DNA from: Catelliglobosispora koreensis DSM 44566
GTDB lineage: Bacteria; Actinomycetota; Actinomycetes; Mycobacteriales; Micromonosporaceae
NCBI RefSeq assembly: GCF_000379685.1
Contig: NZ_KB903272.1
Coordinates: 186,624 to 250,623 of the forward strand
Length of the DNA: 64,000 nt
Reading direction: 5' to 3'
In this document: in pieces, positions 1 to 8,439 of the stretch
Position numbering within the stretch: the stretch's first letter is position 1
How the letters are laid out: each line of letters begins with the position of its first letter
Notes under the pieces: model-generated
The model's database searches: none
The model's input: the letters and a program-made list of their open reading frames with translations, nothing else
What the model was told of the DNA's origin: nothing
Made by a program: the position numbers and the translations under genes

Positions 1-467
1 CGTTCATCGCCGGCAACCGGGAACATCTGGCGCAGTGGCTGCCCTGGGCGGCGAGACTGACCGATGTCGAGATGACCCGGGCGTGGCTCCAGCGCTATGC
101 CGAGGATCTGGCGGCCGACGGTGGCCGCATCTATGGCATCTGGCAAGACGATGTCATGGTCGGCGGCACGCTCTATCGCGTGTTCGAGCCGCGTTTCCAG
201 GCCTGTGAGATCGGCGTTTGGCTTGCGCCACAAGCACAAGGACAGGGTCTCATCACGAAGGCGGCGCAACGCATGATCGACTGGGCGGTCCGGGAACGGG
301 GCATGAACCGGGTCGAGTGGCGGGTGGCCAATGGAAACGACCGCAGCATCGCGGTGGCCAAACGGCTCGGCATGCGCCTCGACGGTGTGCTCCGGGAAGC
401 CTTTCCCTACAACGGAATCAACCACGACATTCAGGTGTGGTCGATCCTCGCCAGCGAGGTCAGCTGA
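1..467 (+). CDS. GNAT N-acetyltransferase, RimJ/RimL type (5' end outside window)
   Basis: The reading frame is open from base 3 and has no convincing start before the window edge, so the gene begins upstream. The visible protein (about 154 residues) has the C-terminal half of a GNAT fold: a QGQGLITKA acetyl-CoA-binding loop and the late SIAVAKRLGM helix typical of RimJ/RimL and ribosomal-protein acetyltransferases, followed by LDGVLREAF. Such enzymes transfer acetyl from acetyl-CoA to an N-terminal amine; the substrate here cannot be read from sequence. The 3' end overlaps the convergent GH3 gene by 37 bp. Confidence 0.85.
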   Translation, partial: FIAGNREHLAQWLPWAARLTDVEMTRAWLQRYAEDLAADGGRIYGIWQDDVMVGGTLYRVFEPRFQACEIGVWLAPQAQGQGLITKAAQRMIDWAVRERGMNRVEWRVANGNDRSIAVAKRLGMRLDGVLREAFPYNGINHDIQVWSILASEVS

Positions 468-2761
468 CGCTCGTGGCCGGGATAACGGTGCGGTCCGGTC
501 AGTTCCACCCGCACCGTGTGCCGGATGTCGCGGCTCGAAGCGCCAAACCACAGCTGAATCTCGCCCGGCTCGACGACGCGGCGCCCGTCGCGCCCGGTGA
601 AGGACGCCAGATCGGCGTGGAACATAAAGCTCACGCGCGCACTGCGTCCCGGCTCGAGCGGGACGCGGGCATAACCGGTCAGCCGCGCCACGGGCCGCGT
701 CACGCTCGCCACGGGATCGTGCAGGTAAAGCTGCACGATTTCCGTGCCAGCGCGCTCGCCGGTGTTGCGGATCGTCACTCCACATTGGAGGGAGCCGTCG
801 GTCGCGCACTCCAATTCGCTTACGTCGCCTTCCCAGGCGAAAGTCGTGTAGGACAACCCGTGCCCGAAGACAAACAGCGGCGCCGGGTCGACGGAGCTAA
901 CATCGCTCGTGTGCCCCAGCACCGGGCTCAGATAGGTGAACGGTTGCGCCCCAGCGGTTTTCGGTATGCTCACCGGCAGCCGGCCGGAGGGATTGGCTTG
1001 CCCGGTCAGGACATCGGCGACCGCGGGCCCGCCCTCCTCGCCCGGGAAGAAAGCCTGAACGATGGCCGAAACCCGGTCGGCATAAGCGCCGACGGCATAG
1101 GGCCTTCCAGACAACAAGACCAACACTATGGGGGTACTAAGTGAGCACACCCGGGCCAGGAATTCCTCCTGAACACCCGGCAGGCTCAGGTCACTGACGT
1201 CGCAACCTTCCCCTGACGTCCCGTTGCCGAAAAGCCCCGCGTGATCGCCGAGCACCACAACGCACACGTCGGCGTCTCGTGCCAAGTCGAAAGCCTCCTC
1301 AAAACGGTCCGTCTCGCTGCCGGTCACGGTGCACCCCGGCGCGGAGTTCACCGCTGGCAACCGTTCCCGCAACGCGTCAGCCAGCGTGGGGATGACAACG
1401 CCCGGCTCCTCAAGGCGCAGATGCCGCGGAAACGTATAGCAGCCAAGCATTCCGTTGTGATCGTCAGCCAGTGGCCCGATGACAGCAACGCGCGCGTGTG
1501 GCGACAACGGCAACGTCCCGTCATTCGACAACAGCACGATGGACTCGGCCGCCAATCGCCTTGCCACCTCCCGGTTCCGCGCACTATCCAGCTCAATCGG
1601 TGCGGCGCTAACGGGAGCCGTTGCGGGCGAAGCCAAGCGGTGCGGGGCTCCGGCCGCGGGCGCAGGAGCGAGGCGAGCGTCGAGCAGGCCGAGTTCGCAC
1701 TTTTGCAGCAGCACACGGCGGCAGGCGCGGTCGATGAGGTCTTCGCTGACCGTTCCCGATTCCACCAGTGCCAGCAACGGATCGCTGTAGCAGTGCACGC
1801 TTGGCAGTTCGACGTCGACTCCCGCGGTGAGAGCCTGTGCCGCGGCGTCGCCCAGGCTGGCGGCCACCTTGTGCAGCGTGTGCAGGAACGCGACCCCGAA
1901 GTAGTCGGCGACAACGGTTCCTTCGAACCCCCACTCGCCCCGCAAGAGGTCCGTCAGCAAGGACACATCAGCCGCCGCTGGCACACCGTCGATCTCGGTG
2001 TAAGCGTGCATCACCGACTTGGCCTGGCCGTCACGGACCGCCATCTCAAACGGGAGCAGCATGACGTCACGGAACTCCCGCTGGCCCATGCTCACCGGAG
2101 CGAAGTTGCGCCCGGCGCGCGAAGCCGAGTACCCGGCGAAATGTTTAAGCGTGGCAATGATTCCAGCTGATTGCAGCCCGCGGACATAGGCGGTCGCGAT
2201 GGTCGCGGTTAGGTAGGGATCTTCGCCGATCGTCTCCTCGGCGCGCCCCCAGCGGGCATCCCGCACGACGTCGAGCACGGGCGCGAGTCCTTGGTGGACA
2301 CCGCAGCGTCGCATGTCTTCGCCGATGAGCCGCGCGGCTTCGCCGACGAGGCCGGGATCGAAGGTCGCGCCCCACGCCAATGGCGCCGGGTAGATCGTGG
2401 CGCCCAGCGCGGCGAGGCCGTTGAGACATTCCTCGTGCGCGATGGCCGGAATGCCGAACCGGCTCGCCTTGACGATGGCGTCCTGAAGCTCGGCGAGCTT
2501 TCTCGCCCCATCGCCCGCGCTGATCGGTGCCGTGCCGAGGATCCGGGTCAGCTGGCCCAGCCCGGCCGAGATTTGCTTTTGCCAGTCCACTTCGGACACT
2601 AGCTCGTGCTGAAGCGGGGCGACGTCGTGACTGGACGCCGAGCCGGCGAGCCAGATGCTGGTGAGCTGTGCGGCCTTCTCGGCCAGGGTCATTTGCCGCA
2701 TCAAATCATCGACGCGGGCAGCAGCAGGCTGAGCCGGGTCGCGCCACAGGGGTGTCACCAA
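431..2761 (-). CDS. Glycoside hydrolase family 3, probable beta-xylosidase/beta-glucosidase
   Basis: A 776-residue cytoplasmic-looking GH3 enzyme with no signal peptide. The N-terminal (beta/alpha)8 domain has the KHF substrate-binding motif near residue 206 and the catalytic nucleophile Asp in VVADYFGV near residue 286. A middle alpha/beta sandwich follows, then a C-terminal fibronectin-III-like domain (about 650-750). GH3 enzymes remove terminal glucose or xylose from oligosaccharides. The neighbouring GH10 xylanase and the variant nucleophile motif favour xylo-oligosaccharides (inference). The gene is divergent from the LacI regulator, with a palindromic operator-like sequence between them. 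Confidence 0.9.
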   Translation of the reverse strand: MVTPLWRDPAQPAAARVDDLMRQMTLAEKAAQLTSIWLAGSASSHDVAPLQHELVSEVDWQKQISAGLGQLTRILGTAPISAGDGARKLAELQDAIVKASRFGIPAIAHEECLNGLAALGATIYPAPLAWGATFDPGLVGEAARLIGEDMRRCGVHQGLAPVLDVVRDARWGRAEETIGEDPYLTATIATAYVRGLQSAGIIATLKHFAGYSASRAGRNFAPVSMGQREFRDVMLLPFEMAVRDGQAKSVMHAYTEIDGVPAAADVSLLTDLLRGEWGFEGTVVADYFGVAFLHTLHKVAASLGDAAAQALTAGVDVELPSVHCYSDPLLALVESGTVSEDLIDRACRRVLLQKCELGLLDARLAPAPAAGAPHRLASPATAPVSAAPIELDSARNREVARRLAAESIVLLSNDGTLPLSPHARVAVIGPLADDHNGMLGCYTFPRHLRLEEPGVVIPTLADALRERLPAVNSAPGCTVTGSETDRFEEAFDLARDADVCVVVLGDHAGLFGNGTSGEGCDVSDLSLPGVQEEFLARVCSLSTPIVLVLLSGRPYAVGAYADRVSAIVQAFFPGEEGGPAVADVLTGQANPSGRLPVSIPKTAGAQPFTYLSPVLGHTSDVSSVDPAPLFVFGHGLSYTTFAWEGDVSELECATDGSLQCGVTIRNTGERAGTEIVQLYLHDPVASVTRPVARLTGYARVPLEPGRSARVSFMFHADLASFTGRDGRRVVEPGEIQLWFGASSRDIRHTVRVELTGPHRYPGHERQLTSLARIDHT

Positions 2762-2791
2762 AGCATCCTTCCGAGAGTCCAGGAGGGAGTT

Positions 2792-2818
2792 CCGGAATTT
2801 TTCCGGTAGTTTCTCGAA
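2792..2818. promoter_or_regulatory. Operator-like palindrome between GH3 and LacI genes
   Basis: Bases 2792-2806 form a perfect inverted repeat, CCGGAA-TTT-TTCCGG. It runs into CCGGTAGTTTCTCGAA (2803-2818), which resembles sequences upstream of the xylanase gene (3918-3933) and of the sugar-binding protein (5761-5775). Its place in the divergent promoter region makes it the likely binding site of the adjacent LacI protein (inference). Confidence 0.6.
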
Positions 2819-2904
2819 CGGTAAAGCGCCCGGGGGCAGCGGTCAAGCGTGCGCGAACGGCGTAACGTTCCGTAAACTTCCGGTCGAGGGCAAAGGAGCA
2901 GCCA

Positions 2905-3924
2905 GTGGCTATTGATGAAGATCGCAAAGTGACGATCGCGGCGATCGCCCAGGAGGCGGGAGTCTCGGTGCCGACCGTTTCGCGCGTCATCAACGGTCGG
3001 TCCGACGTCGCACCAGCGACCCGTCAGCGGATCGAGGAGCTGCTCAGCCAGCACGACTACCGCCGCCGGGGCGCGCGGGGTGGCATGGGGGCCAGCCTGA
3101 TCGACCTCGTGTTCAACGACCTCGATAGCCCGTGGGCGGTCGAGATCATCCGCGGTGTGGAAGAGGTCGCTCACGCGTCTGGCATGGGCACCGTGGTCTC
3201 AGCTATCCACCGGCGCACCGCGCCGACCAGGCAATGGCTGCAAAATCTGCGGGCGCGCGCCAGCGACGGCGTGATCCTGGTGACCTCGGATCTGGCGCCC
3301 GGCCTGCATGCCGAGCTCCGGCGGCTCAATGTGCCCGTGGTCGTCGTCGACCCGGCCGGCGTGCCGTCCCTGGATGTGCCCACGATCGGGGCCACGAACT
3401 GGACCGGCGGCCTGCGCGCGACCGAATACTTGATCTCATTGGGACACCGGCGGATCGGCTTCATCGCTGGCCCGGCTAGCCTGATGTGCAGCCGGGCGCG
3501 GCTCGATGGCTACCGTGCGGCCCTTGAAGCAGCTGGCATCCCCGTCGTCGACGAGCTGATCCAGCCCGGAAACTTCTATCACGAGGCCGGGTTCACCGGC
3601 GGAATGTCGTTGCTGGACTTGAAGGAACCACCGACGGCCATCTTCGCGGCCAGTGATCAGATGGCTCTCGGTGTCTACGAGGCGGTAAGGCAAAAGGGGC
3701 TGCGCGTTCCCGGCGACGTCAGCGTGGTCGGCTTCGACGATCTTCCCGAGGTGCGCTGGTCCAGCCCTCCACTCACGACAGTCCGCCAGCCGCTGGTGGA
3801 GATGGGCATCCTGGCTGCCCGCACGGTCATGCGGCTAGCCCAGGGCGAGAAGGTGGAAAGTCCACGGGTGGAGCTGGCGACCGAACTCGTGATCAGAGAT
3901 AGCACTTCATCACTTTCTCGGTAA
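2905..3924 (+). CDS. LacI-family transcriptional regulator of the xylan/glycoside locus
   Basis: A 339-residue LacI/GalR protein. The N-terminal helix-turn-helix is clear (VTIAAIAQEAGVSVPTVSRV, about residues 8-27) with the hinge helix after it. The rest is a periplasmic-binding-protein-like sugar-sensing domain, including the late GDVSVVGFDDLPE segment. The start is a GTG preceded by a good ribosome site (AAAGGAG, 2892-2898). LacI members of this group usually repress glycosidase and sugar-uptake genes until an oligosaccharide binds. The divergent GH3 gene and downstream xylanase are the expected targets (inference). Confidence 0.92.
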   Translation: MAIDEDRKVTIAAIAQEAGVSVPTVSRVINGRSDVAPATRQRIEELLSQHDYRRRGARGGMGASLIDLVFNDLDSPWAVEIIRGVEEVAHASGMGTVVSAIHRRTAPTRQWLQNLRARASDGVILVTSDLAPGLHAELRRLNVPVVVVDPAGVPSLDVPTIGATNWTGGLRATEYLISLGHRRIGFIAGPASLMCSRARLDGYRAALEAAGIPVVDELIQPGNFYHEAGFTGGMSLLDLKEPPTAIFAASDQMALGVYEAVRQKGLRVPGDVSVVGFDDLPEVRWSSPPLTTVRQPLVEMGILAARTVMRLAQGEKVESPRVELATELVIRDSTSSLSR

Positions 3925-3934
3925 TTTTCGAACT
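3916..3934. promoter_or_regulatory. Second copy of the LacI-type operator-like motif
   Basis: TCTCGGTAATTTTCGAA lies across the end of the lacI gene and upstream of the xylanase gene. It matches the sequence in the GH3/LacI divergent promoter (CGGTAGTTTCTCGA) apart from a one-base length difference. Confidence 0.45.
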
Positions 3935-3969
3935 TGGACATTGACGTGCTCGTGCGCGGACCCCAGAAT

Positions 3970-3983
3970 TGGGAGCGCTTCCA
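3970..3983. promoter_or_regulatory. CebR/CelR-type cellulose-utilisation box
   Basis: TGGGAGCGCTTCCA matches the actinobacterial CebR/CelR operator TGGGAGCGCTCCCA at 13 of 14 positions. That operator controls cellulase and cello-oligosaccharide uptake genes. It lies 75 bp upstream of the xylanase start codon, so this gene may answer to a cellobiose-sensing regulator as well as the local LacI. Confidence 0.65.
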
Positions 3984-4057
3984 TTGATGTGCGCTTCTGC
4001 CTGAGGTGCCCGCCACTGACGGATGCCACATCGCTCCCGTCATAGGAGGTCCCAACC

Positions 4058-5704
4058 ATGTCCGTCCCAACCAGACGGTCAGCTGTGCTGTCCGTCCTTA
4101 CCCTGATCGGCACGCTCGCTGTGCCGATCATGGCGGCAGAGCCCGCCTTCGCCTCCGGTCCACTTCGGACACACGCCGCGGCCCGGGGCAAGTTCATCGG
4201 CTATGCCGCCGCCAACGGCCCACTGTCGAGCGAAGCCGCCTACCGCAACATCGCCGCGACCGAGTTCAACCAGGTCACGGCGGAAAACGCGATGAAGTGG
4301 GACGCCACGGAACCGTCGGACAACAACTACACGTTCAGCAACGCTGACGCGATCGTCTCGTTCGCGCAGGCCAACAACCAGGCCATCCATGGGCACACCC
4401 TCGTGTGGCACAGCCAAACCCCCAGCTGGGTGCAGGGACTTGGTGCCAGTGCTATGCGGACCGCCATGCAAGACCACATCTCGCGCGTCGTCGGCCGTTA
4501 CGCCAACAGCGTCGCGACCTGGGACGTGGTGAACGAGGTCTTCAACGAGGACGGTACCTTCCGGAGCAGCTTCTGGTACAACACACTCGGCCAGAGCTTC
4601 ATCGCCGACGCGTTTCGCTACGCGCGGGCCGCTGACGCCGACGCCAAGCTGTGCATCAACGACTACAACGTTGAGGGCATCAACGCGAAGAGCACCGCTA
4701 TGTACAACCTGGTCGTCTCGTTGCGCAATCAGGGCGTACCCATTGATTGCGTGGGGTTCCAAGCGCATCTAGCCGTGCAATATGGCTTCCCGAACCTGCA
4801 GGCGAACATAGAACGGTTCGCTGCCCTGGGCGTGGATGTCCGGATCACCGAGCTAGACGTGCGAATCCCGTTGCCTGCTGACTCCAACGAGATCACGGCA
4901 CAGAACACCTACTACCGCAACGTGATCACGGCTTGCAACAACGTCGCACGCTGCACCGGCGTCACGATCTGGGGCTTCACCGACAAGCACTCCTGGGTCC
5001 CAGGCACGTTCCCCAACGAGGGCCAGGCCCTGATTTACGACGCCAACTACGGCGTGAAGCCGGCCTACACGGCGGTGCACGACGCGCTGGCGGGCGGGCC
5101 GCCGCCAGTGGACACCACGCCGCCGACCACCCCGGGAACCTTGACTGCTTCCGGAGTTACCTCGAGCAGCGTGACCCTGAGCTGGGGTGCCTCGACGGAC
5201 AACGTCGCGGTGACCGGCTACGACATCCTCCAAAATGGAGCCGTCCGCACGACCGTCTCCGGAACGTCGGCGACCGTGAGCGGACTGTCCAGCTCTACCG
5301 CGTACCAGTTCGCGGTCAGGGCGCGGGACGCGGCTGGAAACACGTCGGCGAACTCCAACACCGTCAGCATCACCACGCTCCCGGGCGGTGGTGGCGGTGG
5401 TTGCTCGGCCGTAGCGACCGTGCAAACCCAGTGGAGTGGCGGTTACGTGATTCAGCCGGTGACCGTGACGAACACGGGAACTTCGCAGACCACGTCGTGG
5501 ACCGTGACCTTCACGCTCCCGTCCGGGCACGCCATCGTGGGCTCGTGGAACGCGGCTCTCACGGTGAGCGGGCAGACCGTCACGGCACGAAACATGCCCT
5601 ATAACGGAACGCTCGGCCCGAATGCCAGCACGACGTTTGGCTTCCAGGTCAGCCGTCCTACCGGGTCAACGTCGGTTCCTTCCGGCTACACCTGCGCTGT
5701 CTGA
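4058..5704 (+). CDS. Secreted endo-1,4-beta-xylanase, GH10-FnIII-CBM2
   Basis: A 548-residue secreted modular enzyme. A signal peptide (about 1-32, ending AFA) is followed by a GH10 barrel (about 35-345) with the acid/base Glu160 in WDVVNE and the nucleophile Glu265 in ITELDVR. A Pro/Thr linker leads to a fibronectin type III module (about 355-442), a Gly-rich linker and a family 2 carbohydrate-binding module (about 449-548) bounded by Cys residues. It should cut xylan internally while bound to cellulose or xylan. The ATG has a strong AGGAGG site. No permease follows, only the binding lipoprotein 100 bp downstream. Confidence 0.96.
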   Translation: MSVPTRRSAVLSVLTLIGTLAVPIMAAEPAFASGPLRTHAAARGKFIGYAAANGPLSSEAAYRNIAATEFNQVTAENAMKWDATEPSDNNYTFSNADAIVSFAQANNQAIHGHTLVWHSQTPSWVQGLGASAMRTAMQDHISRVVGRYANSVATWDVVNEVFNEDGTFRSSFWYNTLGQSFIADAFRYARAADADAKLCINDYNVEGINAKSTAMYNLVVSLRNQGVPIDCVGFQAHLAVQYGFPNLQANIERFAALGVDVRITELDVRIPLPADSNEITAQNTYYRNVITACNNVARCTGVTIWGFTDKHSWVPGTFPNEGQALIYDANYGVKPAYTAVHDALAGGPPPVDTTPPTTPGTLTASGVTSSSVTLSWGASTDNVAVTGYDILQNGAVRTTVSGTSATVSGLSSSTAYQFAVRARDAAGNTSANSNTVSITTLPGGGGGGCSAVATVQTQWSGGYVIQPVTVTNTGTSQTTSWTVTFTLPSGHAIVGSWNAALTVSGQTVTARNMPYNGTLGPNASTTFGFQVSRPTGSTSVPSGYTCAV

Positions 5705-5708
5705 GCGC

Positions 5709-5740
5709 GGTGGGAGGGCTTCCTTTGGGGCCCTCCCACC
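5709..5740 (+). terminator. Terminator hairpin after the xylanase gene
   Basis: An 11-bp perfect stem, GGTGGGAGGGC (5709-5719) with GCCCTCCCACC (5730-5740), begins 4 bases after the xylanase stop codon. There is no strong T tract. Confidence 0.75.
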
Positions 5741-5760
5741 CTGTAACGTGCGCAGCATCC

Positions 5761-5800
5761 TCCGATAATTCTCGGCAATGCATAGAAACTTTCGGAAGGG
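5761..5800. promoter_or_regulatory. Operator-like motifs before the sugar-binding protein
   Basis: CCGATAATTCTCGG (5762-5775) is a third relative of the LacI-site motif of this locus. GAAACTTTC (5785-5793), a perfect odd palindrome, follows. The ribosome site GGAAGGGA lies at the end of the stretch. Confidence 0.45.
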
Positions 5801-5807
5801 ACGTCCC

Positions 5808-7070
5808 ATGAACCCCCCTCTGTCACGCAGATCGTTGCTTGCCCTGTCTGGGCTCTCGCTGCTTAGCGCCTGTTCCGGTGAGAACGGCGAATCCAGCGCG
5901 AGCACGATCGACTGGTGGCACATCTCGACCACCGATCCGATGCTGAGCCTGTGGGCCACGCTCGCCAAGGAGTTCGAGACCGCTCACGCCGGCGCCAAAG
6001 TCACGATCACACCGCTGGAAAACGAGGCATTCAAGGCCAAACTCACTACGGTGACGCAAGCCGGAAACCCGCCGCACCTGTTCCACTCCTGGGGTGGTGG
6101 CGTGCTCAAGCAACAGGTCCAGGCCGGTCTCGTCAAGGAGCTGCCGCTGTCGCTGGGCGACGGCCTGACTCCTGCCGCGCTCGATCCCTACAAAGTGGAC
6201 GGAAAGCTTTACGGCCTGCCGTTCGACATTGGCATGGTCGGCTTCTGGTACAACAAGGAACTCTTCGCCAAGGCTGGTGCTGATATTCCGGCCACCTGGG
6301 CTGACCTGCTCGCCGCCGTGCAGAAGCTGAAGACCGCTGGCGTCACGCCGATCGCGCTCGCCGGTGCCGACAAATGGCCGGCTCACTTCTACTGGTCCTA
6401 CTTGGCCATGCGCATCGGTGGCCTCGACGCGCTGAAGCAGGCGGAGAAGGACGGCAATTTCGACACGCCCGACTTCGTCGCCGCGGGCCAGCGATTCAAG
6501 GAACTCATTGACCTGCAACCGTTCCAAAAAGGATTCCTCGGCGCTAAATACGACGCGCCCGATGGCCAGGCGGCCGCGATCGGCAACGGTCAAGCGGCGA
6601 TGGAACTGATGGGCCAGTGGGGACCGTCGGTGCAGAACTCGTCATCAGCGAGCAAGAACGGGCTGGGCGACAAGCTCGGGTTCTTCCCGTTTCCTGCGGT
6701 GGACGGGGGCAAGGGCAAGGCGGCCGACGCCTTCGGCGGTGGCAACGGCTTCGCCTTGGGCCACAACGCTCCGGCCATCACCAGCGACTTCGTCAAGTTC
6801 CTCGTTGACCCCGCGAACCAGCGTCGTGAGGCCGCGACCGGAGCCGTCCTGCCGGTCGCCAAGGGTGCCGATGACGCGATCAAAGACGCCAACATGGCCA
6901 CCGTGGCGAAGTCACTGTCGTCAGCCACGGGCTTCCAGCTCTACCTTGATCAGGCCTACGCACCGGCGGTCGGCCAGCAAGTCAACGACAGTGTCGCCGA
7001 ACTGGTCGCTGGAACCGTTACGCCGCAACAGGTCGCACAGGCCATCACCGAAACGGCGAAGAACCAGTAG
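5808..7070 (+). CDS. Sugar ABC transporter substrate-binding lipoprotein (family 1)
   Basis: A 420-residue extracellular solute-binding protein. The chosen ATG sits 6 bases after GGAAGGGA and gives a clean lipoprotein signal (positively charged start, hydrophobic core, LSAC lipobox). The body has the two-lobed family 1 pattern, for example WWHISTTDP near the N terminus and GLPFDIGMVGFWYNKELF in the first lobe. It probably captures xylo- or cello-oligosaccharides released by the xylanase (inference from context). No membrane components or ATPase are adjacent, so it must work with permeases encoded elsewhere. Confidence 0.9.
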   Translation: MNPPLSRRSLLALSGLSLLSACSGENGESSASTIDWWHISTTDPMLSLWATLAKEFETAHAGAKVTITPLENEAFKAKLTTVTQAGNPPHLFHSWGGGVLKQQVQAGLVKELPLSLGDGLTPAALDPYKVDGKLYGLPFDIGMVGFWYNKELFAKAGADIPATWADLLAAVQKLKTAGVTPIALAGADKWPAHFYWSYLAMRIGGLDALKQAEKDGNFDTPDFVAAGQRFKELIDLQPFQKGFLGAKYDAPDGQAAAIGNGQAAMELMGQWGPSVQNSSSASKNGLGDKLGFFPFPAVDGGKGKAADAFGGGNGFALGHNAPAITSDFVKFLVDPANQRREAATGAVLPVAKGADDAIKDANMATVAKSLSSATGFQLYLDQAYAPAVGQQVNDSVAELVAGTVTPQQVAQAITETAKNQ

Positions 7071-7094
7071 GACCAGCTATTCGTGCTGCTGCGG

Positions 7095-7574
7095 TTACGT
7101 GACCGGCCCTTCCATGGCGCGCTGGATAGAGCGGTAGATCTGGCCAAACTTGGTCTCATCCGCGATCCGCAGCAGCATGATCTCCTTTCCCTGCCAGACG
7201 GCCCAGATCTCGTGCACCTTCGCGCCAATGTCGTAGCTGTGATCGAGCCGGTGCAGCGTCCACTCCAGAAACGGGCCGGACAGCGCGACCAGCAAGACGA
7301 CAACCACCAAGGGCAGCAACACCGAAGCCGCTGCCGCGCGATCGAAGAAAGCCGTATACAGCAGGTAAATTGCGCCCAGTATGCCAATGATCGCGGCTAC
7401 TACCAGACCGATTCTCAGCGCTCCGCGCCGGGCAACGCGCCGGCGGACGTCCGGGTTCGGGCCGATCTCGCGATGCCACACGTATTCCAGCTCATCGAGG
7501 GGAAACTCCCGGCCGTGAATACTAAGGGCAAGCGAGGTCACCTCCACCGTCCGGTCACGGTAATAGGTGAACAC
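7095..7574 (-). CDS. DUF6232 membrane protein
   Basis: A 159-residue protein of unknown function resembling the DUF6232 family. It has an N-terminal YYRDRTVEVTS strand and the conserved HGREFPLDELEYVWHRE segment. Two adjacent membrane helices follow (about 53-74 and 85-103), then a charged C-terminal part with DIGAKVHEIWAVWQGKEIML. The start is GTG. It is convergent with the binding-protein gene and divergent from the enoyl-CoA hydratase gene. No function is proposed. Confidence 0.8.
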   Translation of the reverse strand: MFTYYRDRTVEVTSLALSIHGREFPLDELEYVWHREIGPNPDVRRRVARRGALRIGLVVAAIIGILGAIYLLYTAFFDRAAAASVLLPLVVVVLLVALSGPFLEWTLHRLDHSYDIGAKVHEIWAVWQGKEIMLLRIADETKFGQIYRSIQRAMEGPVT

Positions 7575-7624
7575 GCGCCAACCGTAGAGTCGCTGTTAAT
7601 AAGTCTCAATGAGGAGGACGGGCA

Positions 7625-8398
7625 GTGGGCGAGTTTGTGAACCTGCAGATCAAGGACGGAATCGGTGTCATCCAGCTAGAACGGCCACCGATGAACGCCC
7701 TCAATGCCCAAGTTCAGGAGGAGCTGCGTGCCGCGGCGCACGCGGCGACCGACGACGATTCGGTTTACGCGGTGATCGTTTACGGTGGGCCCAAAGTCTT
7801 CGCGGCTGGAGCCGACATCAAGGAAATGGCCGAGATGTCCTATGTGCAGATGGCGGCGCGCGCCGGTGCTCTGTCGAGCGCCTTCGACGCCATCGCCCGC
7901 ATTCCCAAGCCCGTCGTGGCCGCGATTACCGGGTACGCCCTGGGTGGTGGGTGTGAGCTGGCCTTGGCTTGCGACTGGCGCGTGGTCGCCGAAGACGCCA
8001 AGCTCGGGCAGCCGGAGATCAAGCTGGGCATCATCCCGGGAGCTGGCGGAACGCAGCGGCTCGCGCGGCTGGTCGGCCCGGCCAAGGCTAAGGACCTCAT
8101 CTTCTCGGGCCGCATGGTCGACGCGGCCGAGGCGCTCACCATCGGGCTCGCCGATCGGGTGGTCCCGGCGGAGAAGGTGTTTGACGAGGCCATGGCGCTG
8201 GTACAGCCCTATGTGAACGGGCCGGCCCAGGCGATCCGGGCGGCCAAGGTGGCCATCGACGGTGGTCTCGACCGCGACCTCGCCGGTGGTCTGGCCTGGG
8301 AGTCTCAGCTGTTCGCCGCCCTGTTCGCGACGACGGATAAAGCAGAGGGTATGTCCGCGTTTGTGGAGAAGCGGAAGCCCAACTTCAGCGGAAAATGA
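7625..8398 (+). CDS. Enoyl-CoA hydratase/isomerase (crotonase family)
   Basis: A 257-residue crotonase-fold enzyme that should hydrate trans-2-enoyl-CoA in beta-oxidation. The oxyanion-hole region (FAAGADIKEM, about 60-69) and both catalytic glutamates are present: one in GYALGGGCELALA, the other in LGQPEIKLGIIPGAGG. The GTG start follows GAGGAGG at 7611-7617. It lies 41 bp upstream of the acetolactate-synthase-like gene, which appears to have its own promoter. Confidence 0.93.
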   Translation: MGEFVNLQIKDGIGVIQLERPPMNALNAQVQEELRAAAHAATDDDSVYAVIVYGGPKVFAAGADIKEMAEMSYVQMAARAGALSSAFDAIARIPKPVVAAITGYALGGGCELALACDWRVVAEDAKLGQPEIKLGIIPGAGGTQRLARLVGPAKAKDLIFSGRMVDAAEALTIGLADRVVPAEKVFDEAMALVQPYVNGPAQAIRAAKVAIDGGLDRDLAGGLAWESQLFAALFATTDKAEGMSAFVEKRKPNFSGK

Positions 8399-8418
8399 GT
8401 CCTCTTCACATTTCTAGA

Positions 8419-8433
8419 ACCGATCGGTAGGCT
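8419..8433 (+). promoter_or_regulatory. Palindrome overlapping a leaderless promoter
   Basis: ACCGATCGGT (8419-8428) is a perfect 10-bp palindrome of the kind used by TetR-family repressors. It overlaps the -10 hexamer TAGGCT (8428-8433), which ends 6 nt before the ATG at 8440. This is leaderless-promoter spacing, so a bound repressor would block the -10 element directly. Confidence 0.5.
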
Positions 8434-8439
8434 TCCCGC

